This document shows, piece by piece, positions 11,869-24,540 of a stretch of 64,000 nt of DNA. The DNA is from Astragalus membranaceus (Eukaryota; Streptophyta; Magnoliopsida; Fabales; Fabaceae), in the NCBI GenBank assembly GCA_039519185.1, contig CM076848.1, positions 119,574,656 through 119,638,655 of the forward strand, given 5' to 3'. The notes beneath the pieces were generated by a model that saw nothing but the letters and a program-made list of their open reading frames with translations, was not told where the DNA came from and searched no databases. Made by a program: the position numbers and the translations under genes. Position 1 is the first letter of the stretch. The number at the start of each line of letters is the position of its first letter.

Positions 11869-11873
11869 CTTCG
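11869..11873. repeat. Target duplication CTTCG, left of TekB-1a
   Basis: CTTCG at 11869-11873 recurs at 23970-23974. The empty site is visible in LTR3 near 51880, where ...GCCCCCTTCGCATATG runs on uninterrupted. Confidence 0.93.
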
Positions 11874-14507
11874 TGTAACACCCCTTTCTACCCGTCACTT
11901 TGTTTATAAAAATCAGAGTTTGAAAAATTTCATTCATAGGGAGTGTTACACATACTCCAATAAAACGTCGCTTATCAATTTTGAAAACAGTTTAACTCAA
12001 TAATCATTCATCCACGTAGCACGTCAACATAAAAATCTCAAGCCTCATTTAACGTCGCTTATAAAACTCAACATAACAAAACCAACTACGCAGCGGAAAA
12101 TAGTAAAACATAACCAAATAGTCCACATGGACATGACAACCAAAAATCATTAATAAATGCCGAGTTCGTTTTCCCCCTGAGTGCTACGTATCAGAGCATG
12201 ACGACTCGACTCAAAAAGTGAAGCTAAGACCTTCACTGGGAATCACCTGCACGTTACCAACACGGGGGTAACATTCAAACAGGAAAGGGTGAGCATCATT
12301 TCAGTCTATATAATAGAAAATATGATAAGGACTAATCATAGGCTACGCACTAGAACAATCAGCATCCAATACACTAAACATCCACATCACAGTCATCATT
12401 CACATCATTTACAATAACTCATCTCATGTCATATAGATTTATGAAATGCAACCCACTCGCGGGTATATGCATGAAGGTACCTTTTTCCAAAACGTCGCTT
12501 AGCCACTCAGGCCTCATCATCACTTAGCCACTCAGGCCTCAAAACATCACTGGTTTTATGCATATGGGCATGAGACACTATGACATGCACCACTCACATC
12601 ACACCATCACACAATTACTCAGATCATAGTCAACAGTGTGACCCGTCACTTACCGGTTTGCTCGCACGGAGCACAGCACCTGTCAAAATCATAATCATCA
12701 CACAACGTCACTAGGCCATTTAGACCTTAACATCACTTAGCCCTTCGGGCCCCAAACGTCACTGGTTTTTCATCGACACTCACACATAAACATCAATCAA
12801 CTCAAATCATAACCACTGAGGGCAAAAACGTCATTTGACTAACCACTAAGGGCATCCTCGTCATTTACACATCATTATCTACAACTTTGGCCACTAGGGG
12901 CAAAGCAGTCTTTTACACGTCATAACTAATAATAATTAGCCACTAAGGGCAAAACAGTCATTTAACTAGCCCAGAGAGCATCATCGTCAAAATCATCATT
13001 TTTGACATTACTTCGCTAAAACTGTCGTTTATACGCCAAAAGGGTTTTTAAAGAGCTTCATAGCATTTTTCAATGTCCCTGGGACGATCACCGGGGACAG
13101 CCATTTGGGCGCCCACAAACAATCAGAAAATAACAATTTTTCATTTTAAAAATTAGACCCATAGATGGACAACGTAAAGAGCTTCACGACACTTTTTGAA
13201 TCGTTCAAAACGGACGTCTGAGTCAAAAGTTATGATAAAAATAATTTTGGGAAAAAATCAGGCAACATCCTGGGAACAGGCGCCCTAGGCGCCCAGGCAA
13301 CCAGGCAACACGCGCACTGGCGCCCAGCGCCCAGGCGCGCCACACAACGCACGCACGCAACACGCACGGGCGCACAGCGCCCAGCGCTGGCACCCAGCGC
13401 CTCAGCGCAACACGCAGGCAACACGCACGCCACAGGCGCCCAGCGCCCAGGCGCGCACACACGCACAGCACAACACAACACGGGCGCCTAGCGCCCAGGC
13501 GCACACACACACGCAGCACAACACAACATCAGGCGCCCAGCGCCCAGCACAGGCGCTTAGCGCCCAGAACACAGCAGCAACGTCCAGAATCTTTTTCAAC
13601 AATTTTTCAACACTAAAAATTGGTCTCCTAACAAATTTTAAAGTGTAAAAACTCCATTTTTCCAGCAACTAAAAAAAAACACTTTTCTCATTCAAAATCA
13701 CCAAGACTCAATTTATCGAAACTCAATAAAACAAAACAACATCACTAACACCCTCATGGCGCCCTAGGCGCCCAAAACCTCTACAACCCTCATGCGACTT
13801 CACTTCCAACAAATCAACGCATAGATCAACACCATATTTCTCATTACATACGCATAACACCATCAATAATGCAAATTCATAGATCAAAACCAAGCAATAA
13901 ATCAATTCGCATGAACTCATGATTGATATATATATATACGAAAATTTACATCAAGAACATCAAGAACGCAAAAGAACATCAAGAAAGCAAAGAACATCAA
14001 AAACGCAAAGAACATCAAGAGCGTCATGGATCTAGTAGGAACCTTAGAGCTAGGACCCATCATATAATTTATTAAATAGAGTGATAGAGCTCCCCTAACC
14101 TTTTCAAGAAGAATTCGATGTCTAGGAGAAGTCACCTACAGAGCCACAGCAACAACGGAGATCCTCTCTTCTTGATCTTCGAATCCTCCTCTACTTCTCT
14201 TCTTGGCCGCCTTGCTCTCTCTCTCTTTCTCACGCTATTCTCTTTCTCTCTTGCTCTCTCTTTCAACTTCGCAATTCTTCCACCAAAACCCTAGCCCCCA
14301 ACAACCTAACCACTTCGCATATGACAAGAATAATGGGCTTGGGCTTCTCACTTAGGCCCAAGTCCATTTGGTTTGGCACCTCCACTTTCTAATACTTCCT
14401 ACACATATTAGTATAAATTCTGATTAATTAAATTACATCAAATAATTTAATTTAAGTCCCCAATTACTTAATTAAATAAATTAATTAAATAATTTTAGGG
14501 TGTTACA
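11874..14507 (-). mobile_element. TekB-1a 3' LTR
   Basis: TGTAACACCCCTTTCTACCC ... GGGTGTTACA, 2634 bp. A GGCGCC tract is at about 13270-13570 and a CT-rich stretch at about 14190-14275. Position-specific variants shared with 29058-31690 but not with the 5' LTRs, such as GAAAGCAAAG near 13983, mark it as the 3' LTR lineage. No gene is seen. Confidence 0.93.
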
Positions 14508-14522
14508 ACTCTCCCCCACTTA
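14508..14522 (-). other. TekB-1a polypurine tract
   Basis: The reverse complement reads TAAGTGGGGGAGAGT directly before the 3' LTR and overlaps the pol stop codon. Confidence 0.88.
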
Positions 14523-16980
14523 GAATATTTCGTCCTCGAAATTTACCTGATCAAACAACTCTGGGTAGGATTCTCGCATCTTGCTCTCTAGCTCCCAATT
14601 CATACTCTCGCCGGCAGCTCCTAGCCAGACCACTTTCACTAATGCAATCTCTTTGCCTCTAAGTGCCTTCACTTCACGATCCTCAATCCGTACGGGCATC
14701 GTCTCCACAGTGAGATTATCCCGCACCTCTACATCGTCCATCTGGATCACATGAGATGGGTCCGAAACATACTTCCGAAGTTGCGACACGTGAAACACGT
14801 CGTGCAAGTTCGAAAGATTTGGCGGTAAAGCCACTCTATAAGCCACATTTCCGATCCTCTCGGATATCTGATAAGGACCAACAAATCGAGGAGTGAGCTT
14901 CTTCGATTTCAACGCTCGACCAACGCCGGTAATAGGAGAAACCCTCAAGAACACATGCTCACCCTCCTGAAACTCTAAATCCTTCCTCCGCTTGTCATGA
15001 TAACTCTTCTGACGACTCTGCGAAGCCTTCATCTTCTCACGGATCATCTTGATCTTCTCTGTAGTCTCCCGGACAATCTCCGGTCCCAAAACTACACTCT
15101 CTCCCGAATCATACCAACACAATGGCGTCCTACACTTTCGACCATACAATGCTTCAAACGGTGCCATCCCAATGCTGGCATGGTAACTGTTGTTATAAGT
15201 AAACTCAATCAACGCAAGGTAGGAATCCCATGAACCCCGCTGTTCCAATACACAAGCCCTCAACAAATCCTCTAACGACTGAATTGTCCTCTCTGACTGA
15301 CCGTCTGTCTGGGGATGATACGCCGAACTCATTTTTAACTTAGAACCCAATTCTTTCTGCAAACTCTTCCAAAACTCGGAAGTGAACCTCGGATCCCTAT
15401 CTGACACAATACTCTTCGGAACACCGTGCAGCCTCACAATTTCTTTGACATAGACCTCTGCCAACCTCGACACCGGGTAAGTGATATTAATAGGAATAAA
15501 ATGAGCAGACTTCGTTAACCTATCAATGATCACCCAAATAGCGTCGTGACCCTTAACTGTATTCGGTAACCCCGTCACAAAATCCATCGCTATGCTATCC
15601 CATTTCCACTCTGGAACTTCCAACGGTTGCATTAACCCTGCTGGCTTCTGGTGCTCAACCTTCGACTTTTGACAGGTCAAACAGGCATACACAAACTGTG
15701 CCACATCCCTCTTCATACCATACCACCAAAACATCTTTTTCAGATCTTGATACATCTTCGTCGCTCCAGGATGGATACTCAACTTGCTACGGTGACCCTC
15801 TTCTAAAATTGCCTTTCTCATCTCTTCATCGTCCGGAACACAGATCCTACCTCGAAACCTCAACACACCACTGGAATCTAATTTGAAATCTTCATCTTCG
15901 GACTGACCGGCCCCATTAATTAAATCCACCAGCTTGACATCTGTCTTCTGAGCTTCCCTGATGCTGCCCAGGAAATCATTATCGATCTTTAACATTCCCA
16001 GCTTGACACTGCGAGGTGTCATTTTACAAACCAAACTCAAATCTCTGAATTCTTCGATCAACTCTAATTCTTTCACCATCATTGCCGACATATGCAAAGA
16101 CTTTCTGCTTAAAGCATCAGCCACGACATTAGCCTTGCCGGGATGATAATTCAAACCAAAGTCATAATCCTTCAAGAGCTCCAACCACCGACGCTGTCTC
16201 ATATTCAACTCTTTCTGATCGAACAGATACTTTAGACTCTTATGATCACTGAACACTTCGAACCTCGAACCATAAAGGCAGTGCCTCCAAATCTTGAGCA
16301 CAAATACCACAGCAGCCAACTCCAAATCATGCGTAGGGTAATTTTTCTCATGAATCCGCAACTGCCTCGACGCATACGCAACGACTTTCCCATCCTGCAT
16401 CAATACACCACCGAGACCCATCTTCGAAGCGTCACAATACACAACGAACGGTTCCTCTGGATTAGGCAACGTCAAAACAGGCGACGTCGTCAATCTCTTT
16501 TTCAGTTCCATAAAACTTTCCTCACACCGAGCATCCCAAACAAAAACTTTACCGTTGCAGGTCAACTGAGTCAACGGAAGGGCCAACTTGGAAAAACCCT
16601 CGATGAACCTCCTGTAGTACCCAGCCAAACCCAAAAAGCTTCTATTCTCTGTTACGGACTTCGGAGACTCCCACTCCAATACTGCTTCTACTTTTGCCGG
16701 ATCAACCGCAATACCATTACCAGAAATCACGTGCCCAAGGAAACTCACCTCTCTCAGCCAGAATTCACACTTCGACAACTTAGCGTACAACTTTTTCTCT
16801 TTTAAAACTTCCAACACTGACTTCAGATGCTCAGCATGCTCTTCCTCTGACTTAGAATAAACTAGAATGTCATCTATGAAGATCACCACAAACCGATCTA
16901 GGTAATTATGGAAAATACGGTTCATATATTCCATAAATACACCAGGAGCATTGGTCACACCGAACGGCATCACTGAATAG
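14520..16980 (-). pseudogene. gag-pol: TekB-1a pol: RT 3' half, RNase H, integrase, chromodomain-like
   Basis: An open frame of more than 817 codons without internal stop. It begins inside RT just before MPFGVTNAPGVF, with FIDD near 16871-16882. RNase H follows (YCDASK near 16427-16445, ADALSR near 16110), then integrase with the HHCC finger (about 15660-15790), Asp in AMDFVTGLP near 15580, Asp in SDRDPRFTSEFW near 15400 and Glu in SERTIQSLEDLLR near 15290. The GPY module and the Tekay chromodomain-like tail end at FEDEIF and a TAA at 14520. It is cut from its own gag and RT N-terminus by the TekA-2 LTR and has lost about 185 bp of RT at the junction, so this copy cannot make an intact polyprotein. 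The chromodomain-like tail reads SMNWELE, against SMTWELE in the second copy. Confidence 0.92.
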
Positions 16981-19501
16981 TCAAGCGAGTGCTACATTTA
17001 CTCCACAAATATCAAGATACATAACACCGTAAGGAAGGTTCAGTTCGCATCACTAAAACCAATCACCACCAGCAGCGGAATAATAAAGAGTTCCAAAAAT
17101 TAAAATCAATACATCACCAACAAAGTCTAGCAGTTTTAAGAAAATAAAGCATAAACATAGGACACCCCCCCTGGTGCTACATATCAGAGCGTGACACTTC
17201 CTACCAGACGAAGGCATAAAGGAATCCTTCACTCGTTATTACCTGCACGTTGCCGACATAAGAAGCAACATAAAGGCAGTAGGGTGAGTCTCTTTTCATA
17301 ATTAATAACATATGGAAATTAAGCAATGCGTAGGAAAAAAGGAAAACAAGCACACCAACTCACAACAGTGGGACAATCACATGAACATTCTATATTCCAA
17401 ACAGCACTACACAATATATGATTATGCATGTAATGCAACCCAAACTCCACGGGTACATGCATGTCGGATCCGTCACCAAATACAAATAGGCCGTAGCCTC
17501 TGCTCACCAAATACAAATTAGGCCGTAGCCTCTGCTCACCAATAATGCACATGCTTCATGCGGTGTTATGGAGAATGCATCACAACACACCACAAATCAG
17601 TCAATTTCACATTTTAAATTCTAGTCTCACCATAGTGCATTAATTAACTCACCAAATTAAAATTAGGCCGAAGCCTCTGCTCACCAATCTCACCTCATCA
17701 TCACTCACCAAGTCAGCTCACCACCCACACCAACACCCATTCAAATAGACCAACTTAGGACATTGACAAGACATAGGGAAAGTGGGTAAAAATAGCCATT
17801 TGGACACTTGAACACCATCAGCCAGAAACACCAGTAAAAATAATTTATTTTTGCATAAAATTGAGACTATTGGATAGGCACTGAAATTAGCTTCAAAACG
17901 CATTTTGAACCGTTGCATTTGGATAACCGAGTCAAAAGTTACATTAAAAACAATTTAGGAAAAATGTTTAGACATTCTGGAAACTGGCGCATGGGCGCTG
18001 GGCGCCCAGGGGCAACACAGCGCTTGGCGCATGGGCGCTTGGCGCCCAGGAGAGGCAACACGCACAGGCGCATGGCGCTTGGCGCCCAGGAACAACACGC
18101 GCAACAGCGCACAGGCGCTAGCCGCCCAGGGGAACAACACGCGCAACAGCGCACAGGCGCTAGGCGCCCAGGGGAACAACACGCACACAGGCGCATTGCG
18201 CCCAGCACAGCAACACGGCGCCCAGGCACTAGGCGCCTAAGACCAACTTGCAACAAACCTCATTTTTCTTCGAAATTAATTTTACACGAGCCAAATGCTC
18301 AGGACATGAAAACCCAATAAAAATTTTATCAAAAACTGAACATTATTTTTGGCGCCCATGCACTAGGCACCTAGTGAAAATTTGCAACTCAACTCCTTTG
18401 TTGCCAAAAATCATTTTTCATGAGCCATTTTACCTGAGTATAAAAACCTGAAAACAATTTTCGCAAAACTATCACCCGGACTTTGGGGCCCTTGGCGCCC
18501 ATGACACAAGCAACATGTGCCAAAACTGGCAGCACAGGAACACAGAATGGCAACACAGGCAACAGGCACAGCAACACAGAATGGCAACACAGGCAACAGG
18601 CACAGCACACAGTGACACAGAATGGCAACGCAGGGCAACAGAATTTTGGAAACAGGCGCAGCACACTGCTGGGCGCCTGGCGCCCATGACTAGGCGCAAC
18701 ACAGAATTTTTTTCAGCATTATGCATATGGCGCCCAAGGCGCCTAGGGGCTCCCAAACAGAATTTTTCCACTTTCAATTATCAATTAAAATCACCAAAAC
18801 ACTCCTATATATATATATATATATATAATTAAAGTGTCACCATGATCCCCAATTTCACCAAATAAGCACCAATGAGACATATGATCAAACATAGGGTATC
18901 CAATTCGCATTTTGGCCACAACTCAAGCATCAATCATAAAATTGTCAACATAATAATTCAACAACAAGCATCATATTATTATAATTCCTCATCAACAACA
19001 CAATTCAATCATGGAACTAACCTAGGCCCCTAACCCTAAGCAATTCCCAATTCGCATAGTATTAAGAACAAAAAGAGGACCCCCTAACCTTATGGAAGTC
19101 GAATTGCTAGCCAAGCTCCAAGGGAAGAATGCAAGCCACCAATGAGCCTCCTCCTCTTCTCTATGTGCTTCGCCTTCTCCACTTCTTCTCTCCTTCTCTT
19201 CGCAACTTTTCTCTTCTCACTCTCTCTTACGTTACTTTTTCTTTCTTTTTCCCCACTTGAGTGAATTGCAACTAAACTCCCTAGACCCCAAAGAGTCGAC
19301 TCCTATGCCAAAGAAATGGGCCACGGGCCTAATTGTGGATCACGGGCCCTTGCTCGCACCACCTAAATAGTGACAACACCTCCTAATAAAATAAAATAAA
19401 ATAAAATAATTAAATTCGAATTATTTAATTAAATTAAATAAATATTGTAAGCCTTAAATAACTTAATTAAATAAATAATTAAATTATTTTGGGGCGTTAC
19501 A
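16981..19501 (-). mobile_element. TekA-2 solo LTR inside TekB-1a RT
   Basis: A single TekA LTR, in reverse TGTAACGCCCC at 19501 down to CACTCGCTTGA at 16981, with no internal region. It has lost about 76 bp of its 3' end compared with the full LTR at 40488-42318. The junction with TekB RT is the same as in the second copy except one base (GACTATTC here, GAGTATTC there). Contents: GGCGCC tract at 17985-18240, two 42-bp units near 18090-18175, a second GGCGCC cluster near 18485-18745, a TA microsatellite near 18808-18828, and an AAAAT run near 19383-19406. No gene is seen. Confidence 0.9.
18090..18175. repeat. 42-bp repeat pair in TekA-2 LTR
   Basis: Two copies of a unit with AACAACACGCGCAACAGCGC and CAGGCGCTAG(C/G)CGCCCAGG. 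The left LTR of the complete TekA-2 (near 35278-35320) keeps one copy; the right LTR (near 41672-41760) keeps two. Confidence 0.8.
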
Positions 19502-21226
19502 ATAGTCCACACATAACCTCATACTCCCATCTTTCTTTTTCACTAACAATACCGGAGCTCCCCACGGTGATACACTCGGTCTCACAAACTTTTTCTCAAG
19601 CAATTCTTCAAGTTGCGTCTTCAACTCAGACAATTCCGACGCCGACATTCTGTACGGTGCCATAGACACAGGCCTCGTACCAGGTACAAGATCAATCGAA
19701 AACTCAACTTCTCGTTCCGGTGGCACACCCGGAATCTCATCAGGAAAGACTTCAGGAAACTCGCGAACCACTTTCAGTTCTTCAATAACAGCCTGACTCT
19801 CAGCAGACAACGAAGCCATCAACGCAAATAACTGAACTCCTTCTTTCTTCAATTTCTTCAGCTGACCAGCAGACACTAAAACCGAACTTTCTTCACCGAA
19901 ACTAACCGACTTGCTACGACAGTTGATATGAACGTGATTATTCTCTAACCAGTCCATGCCTAAGATTAGATCCAGACCTCTCAATGGCAAACAAACAAAA
20001 TTCACAATAAAGTCCCTGCCGAAGATCGACACGGGACACTGAGAACACACCTGGGACGTAATCACCGACCCCTTCGCAGGAGTATCGACAACCATATCCC
20101 CACACATAGCAGATAAAACAAGACCCAGTCGTTTACAGCAATCAACAGATATAAAACAATGGGTAGCACCAGTATCAATAAGAGATTTCAGAGAAGTACC
20201 ATTAATAAAACACGTACCTCTAATCAGACCATCATCATCATCAGGCTCCTCTCCTGCCAATGCAAACACCTTCCCAGTAGACCTTTCCTTTTTCGGCTTT
20301 GTACACTTTGTACTGATATGCCCAGACTCACCACAGTTGAAACACACCACCTCCTTGACCTTACACTCGGCTGCCATATGACCCTTTTTGCCACAACGGT
20401 AGCAATTCCTGTCATCAGACCTGCATGTAGTACTCTTGTGGCCAGGTTTGCCACACTTATAACAGACAATGCTAGCAGGGGCATCTCCCCCACTAGAACC
20501 CTTACCTCCAGCAGCTCTCTGATAACCCTTACCCGCAGGAACCTCATACGGCTTGCTTCGACTCTGAAACTTGCCCTTTTTCTCAGAAGTAGCTTTGTAG
20601 CGAGCAGTACTGTCCTCCTCGAAGATTCTGCAACTGTCAACCAGATCTGCGAACACACGGATCTTCTGATAACCAATGGCCTGTTTAATATCAGGCCTTA
20701 ACCCATTCTCAAATTTGATGCATTTTGAAAATTCAGCTGTAGCCTCACTGTAGTGTGGATAAAATTTTGCTAGTTCCACAAATTTTGCCGCATAGGCAGT
20801 CACAGACATACCACCCTGCTTCAGTTCTAAAAACTCTATCTCTTTCTTCCCGCGGACGTCTTCAGGAAAATATTTTCTCAGAAATTCCCTGCTGAAAACC
20901 TCCCAAGTTATCTCTTCTTGCACAGCCTCTAACCTCTGCCTAGTAGCCAACCACCAGTCGTCGGCCTCCTCGGCTAACATGTGGGTACCAAAACGGACCT
21001 TCTGCTCAACAGTACAGTCCATCACCCTGAAAATCCTCTCAATTTCCTTCAGCCAAGCCATAGCACCATCTGGATCATATTTGCCCTTAAAGGTGGGCGG
21101 ATTCTCCCTCTGGAAGGTAGTCAGACTCCTAAAACCAGCATTATCTCCAGCATTCTGCTGACCCTGCATAGCCTGAGCCATAGCTTGCAATGCAGCAGCA
21201 AGCGCAGCATCGTCTCGTCTGGCCAT
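19502..21226 (-). pseudogene. gag-pol: TekB-1a gag, protease and RT start
   Basis: About 575 codons from ATG at 21226 (MARRDDAALAAALQ) to the end of the TekB part at 19502, after which the frame runs a few codons into the TekA LTR. Gag has a capsid-like region (GTHMLAEEADDWW, REFLRKYFPEDVRG) and three CCHC knuckles (CYKCGKPGHKSTTC, CYRCGKKGHMAAEC, CFNCGESGHISTKC; about 20290-20480). Protease has DTGATHCF near 20170. RT begins SVSPWGAPVLLVKKKDG and is cut after RLCVDY. The acceptor-like TTGCAG lies just upstream of the ATG. The start is supported by its match to the TekB-2 and TekA starts. The downstream RT, RNase H and integrase are beyond the inserted LTR. Confidence 0.92.
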
Positions 21227-21321
21227 TCTAGCACTGCAACAGAAAACAGAATTCAGAAACGAGTAACAAACTCAATGTTACTCAACACGACGACTCAACT
21301 ACCGGTCGGACAGACCGAACT

Positions 21322-21333
21322 GCTCTGATACCA
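21322..21333 (-). other. TekB-1a primer-binding site
   Basis: The reverse complement is TGGTATCAGAGC, four bases inside the 5' LTR, matching the 3' end of plant initiator-Met tRNA. Confidence 0.9.
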
Positions 21334-21337
21334 CTTT

Positions 21338-23969
21338 TGTAACACCCCTTTCTACCCGTCACTTTGTTTATAAAAATCAGAGTTTGAAAAATTTCATTCA
21401 TAGGGAGTGTTACACATACTCCAATAAAACGTCGCTTATCAATTTTGAAAACAGTTTAACTCAATAATCATTCATCCACGTAGCACGTCAACATAAAAAT
21501 CTCAAGCCTCATTTAACGTCGCTTATAAAACTCAACATAACAAAACCAACTACGCAGCGGAAAATAGTAAAACATAACCAAATAGTCCACATGGACATGA
21601 CAACCAAAAATCATTAATAAATGCCGAGTTCGTTTTCCCCCTGAGTGCTACGTATCAGAGCATGACGACTCGACTCAAAAAGTGAAGCTAAGACCTTCAC
21701 TGGGAATCACCTGCACGTTACCAACACGGGGGTAACATTCAAACAGGAAAGGGTGAGCATCATTTCAGTCTATATAATAGAAAATATGATAAGGACTAAT
21801 CATAGGCTACGCACTAGAACAATCAGCATCCAATACACTAAACATCCACATCACAGTCATCATTCACATCATTTACAATAACTCATCTCATGTCATATAG
21901 ATTTATGAAATGCAACCCACTCGCGGGTATATGCATGAAGGTACCTTTTTACAAAACGTCGCTTAGCCACTCAGGCCTCATCATCACTTAGCCACTCAGG
22001 CCTCAAAACGTCACTGGTTTTATGCATATGGGCATGAGACACTATGACATGCACCACTCACATCACACCATCACACAATTACTCAGATCATAGTCAACAG
22101 TGTGACCCGTCACTTACCGGTTTGCTCGCACGGAGCACAGCACCTGTCAAAATCATAATCATCACACAACGTCACTAGGCCATTTAGACCTTAACATCAC
22201 TTAGCCCTTCGGGCCCCAAACGTCACTGGTTTTTCATCGACACTCACACATAAACATCAATCAACTCAAATCATAACCACTGAGGGCAAAAACGTCATTT
22301 GACTAACCACTAAGGGCATCCTCGTCATTTACACATCATTATCTACAACTTTGGCCACTAGGGGCAAAACAGTCTTTTACACGTCATAACTAATAATAAT
22401 TAGCCACTAAGGGCAAAACAGTCATTTAACTAGCCCCGAGAGCATCATCGTCAAAATCATCATTTTTGACATTACTTCGCTAAAACTGTCGTTTATACGC
22501 CAAAAGGGTTTTTAAAGAGCTTCATAACATTTTTCAATGTCCCTGGGACGATCACCGGGGACAGCCATTTGGGCGCCCACAAACAATCAGAAAATAACAA
22601 TTTTTCATTTTAAAAATTAGACCCATAGATGGAAAACGTAAAGAGCTTCACGACACTTTTTGAATCGTTCAAAACGGACGTCTGAGTCAAAAGTTATGAT
22701 AAAAATAATTTTGGGAAAAAATCAGGCAACATCCTGGGAACAGGCGCCCTAGGCGCCCAGGCAACCAGGCAACACGCGCACTGGCGCCCAGCGCCCAGGC
22801 GCGCCACACAACGCACGCACGCAACACGCACGGGCGCACAGCGCCCAGCGCTGGCACCCAGCGCCTCAGCGCAACACGCAGGCAACACGCACGCCACAGG
22901 CGCCCAGCGCCCAGGCGCGCACACACGCACAGCACAACACAACACGGGCGCCTAGCGCCCAGGCGCGCACACACGCGCAGCACAACACAACATCAGGCGC
23001 CCAGCGCCCAGCACAGGCGCTTAGCGCCCAGAACACAGCAGCAACGTCCAGAATCTTTTTCAACAATTTTTCAACACTAAAAATTGGTCTCCTAACAAAT
23101 TTTAAAGTGTAAAAACTCCATTTTTCCAGCAACTAAAAAAAAACACTTTTCTCATTCAAAATCACCAAGACTCAATTTATCGAAACTCAATAAAACAAAA
23201 CAACATCACTAACACCCTCATGGCGCCCTAGGCGCCCAAAACCTCTACAACCCTCATGCGACTTCACTTCCAACAAATCAACGCATAGATCAACACCATA
23301 TTTCTCATTACATACGCATAACACCATCAATAATGCAAATTCATAGATCAAAACCAAGCAATAAATCAATTCGCATGAACTCATGATTGATATATATACG
23401 AAAATTTACATTAAGAACATCAAGAACGCAAAAGAACATCAAGAACGCAAAGAACATCAAAAACGCAAAGAACATCAAGAGCGTCATGGATCTAGTAGGA
23501 ACCTTAGAGCTAGGACCCATCATATAATTTATTAAATAGAGTGATAGAGCTCCCCTAACCTTTTCAAGAAGAATTCGATGTCTAGGAGAAGTCACCTACA
23601 GAGCCACAGCAACAACGGAGATCCTCTCTTCTTGATCTTCGAATCCTCCTCTACTTCTCTTCTTGGCCGCCTTGCTCTCTCTCTCTCTTTCTCACGCTAT
23701 TCTCTTTCTCTCTTGCTCTCTCTTTCAACTTCGCAATTCTTCCACCAAAACCCTAGCCCCCAACAACCTAACCACTTCGCATATGACAAGAATAATGGGC
23801 TTGGGCTTCTCACTTAGGCCCAAGTCCATTTGGTTTGGCACCTCCACTTTCTAATACTTCCTACACATATTAGTATAAATTCTGATTAATTAAATTACAT
23901 CAAATAATTTAATTTAAGTCCCCAATTACTTAATTAAATAAATTAATTAAATAATTTTAGGGTGTTACA
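21338..23969 (-). mobile_element. TekB-1a 5' LTR
   Basis: 2632 bp, TGTAACACCCC ... GGGTGTTACA. GGCGCC tract at 22735-23035; CT-rich tract near 23660-23730. Donor-like sites in the sense direction: CCGGTAAGTGACGG near 22105-22120 and GTGCAGGTGATTCCC near 21705-21720. No gene is seen. Confidence 0.93.
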
Positions 23970-23974
23970 CTTCG
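23970..23974. repeat. Target duplication CTTCG, right of TekB-1a
   Basis: Follows TGTTACA at 23969 and pairs with 11869-11873. Confidence 0.93.
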
Positions 23975-24163
23975 CATATGATCTTGGATCATGGGCTTGG
24001 GCTTTCCACTTAAGCCCAAGTCTAACTAATTGGCGCCCTACTCCCTTAATACCACCTACACCATTTAAATATAATTTTTAATTAATTAAATTATACCCAA
24101 TAAATTAAATACATTCCTAAATACTTAATTAAATAAATTAATTAAATAATTTAGGGTGTTACA
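23975..24163 (-). mobile_element. TekN LTR1, remaining part
   Basis: Continues LTR1 after TekB-1a and ends GGGTGTTACA at 24163. It matches 46790-46978 and the end of LTR3. Confidence 0.9.
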
Positions 24164-24265
24164 ACTCTCCCCCACTTAGAATATTTCGTCCTCGAAATTC
24201 ACCTGTCAATGCCAACACTCCCCCTCTAAGGCCACTTAGACAACTAGTGCTATCTATCATGCTGG

Positions 24266-24350
24266 TTATTACTGCTTTGATTACCGGCGGTAAGTGCTTG
24301 GGCGGCCGTCCCTCCTACTCGTTCAGCCAGGTAACTTCAAGCAGTAATAA
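24266..24350 (-). other. Inverted repeat near TekN 3' end
   Basis: TTATTACTGCTT at 24266-24277 is the reverse complement of AAGCAGTAATAA at 24339-24350, with a ~60-nt loop containing TACCGGCGGTA and GGCGGCCGTCC. The same structure is at about 47081-47165 in copy 2. It could be a folded RNA element; its function is unknown. Confidence 0.5.
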
Positions 24351-24540
24351 TTCGACCCACTCTCTTCTCCGCTGCGCTACTCTGATAAACTAGCTCGCAT
24401 TTCACCTCACTCATCTAACCTTAAGGATAACAAAATACATCAATCATCACAGCATCAAGACGAAATTCACAGGTGCATAACAGTCGTACAACAAGTCTCA
24501 TAATTTTAGTAACGCGACAACAACATCCACAAACAACTCT

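Larger units (their letters stand above)
9101..11873 (-). mobile_element. TekN LTR1, first part
   Basis: This is one side of LTR1, split at 11873 by TekB-1a. It contains an array of ~48-bp repeats at about 10010-10390, a GGCGCC-rich tract at 10680-10990, and a CT-rich stretch (GA on the sense strand) at about 11740-11820. Against LTR2 and LTR3 it has at least eight private differences in its first 1.8 kb, including lack of a ~20-bp insertion near 10905. No gene is seen. Confidence 0.92.
11874..23969 (-). mobile_element. TekB-1a, chromovirus in TekN LTR1
   Basis: Reverse-oriented element with 3' LTR 11874-14507, pol 14520-16980, gag to RT start 19502-21226, primer site 21322-21333 and 5' LTR 21338-23969, flanked by CTTCG. 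A TekA-2 solo LTR sits inside RT. Its two LTRs (2634 and 2632 bp) are nearly identical, pointing to a fairly recent insertion. Confidence 0.93.

Noticed and set aside
13223..13668. Cys/Ala/Arg-rich open frames such as MLRVCARLGARRPCC, repeated in every LTR
   Set aside because: They are translations of the GGCGCC tract, open in several frames on both strands, with no domain or conserved frame.
20159..20701. 180-codon open frame opposite TekB gag (also 42976-43518 and 62312-62854)
   Set aside because: Antisense shadow of the zinc-knuckle region of gag.
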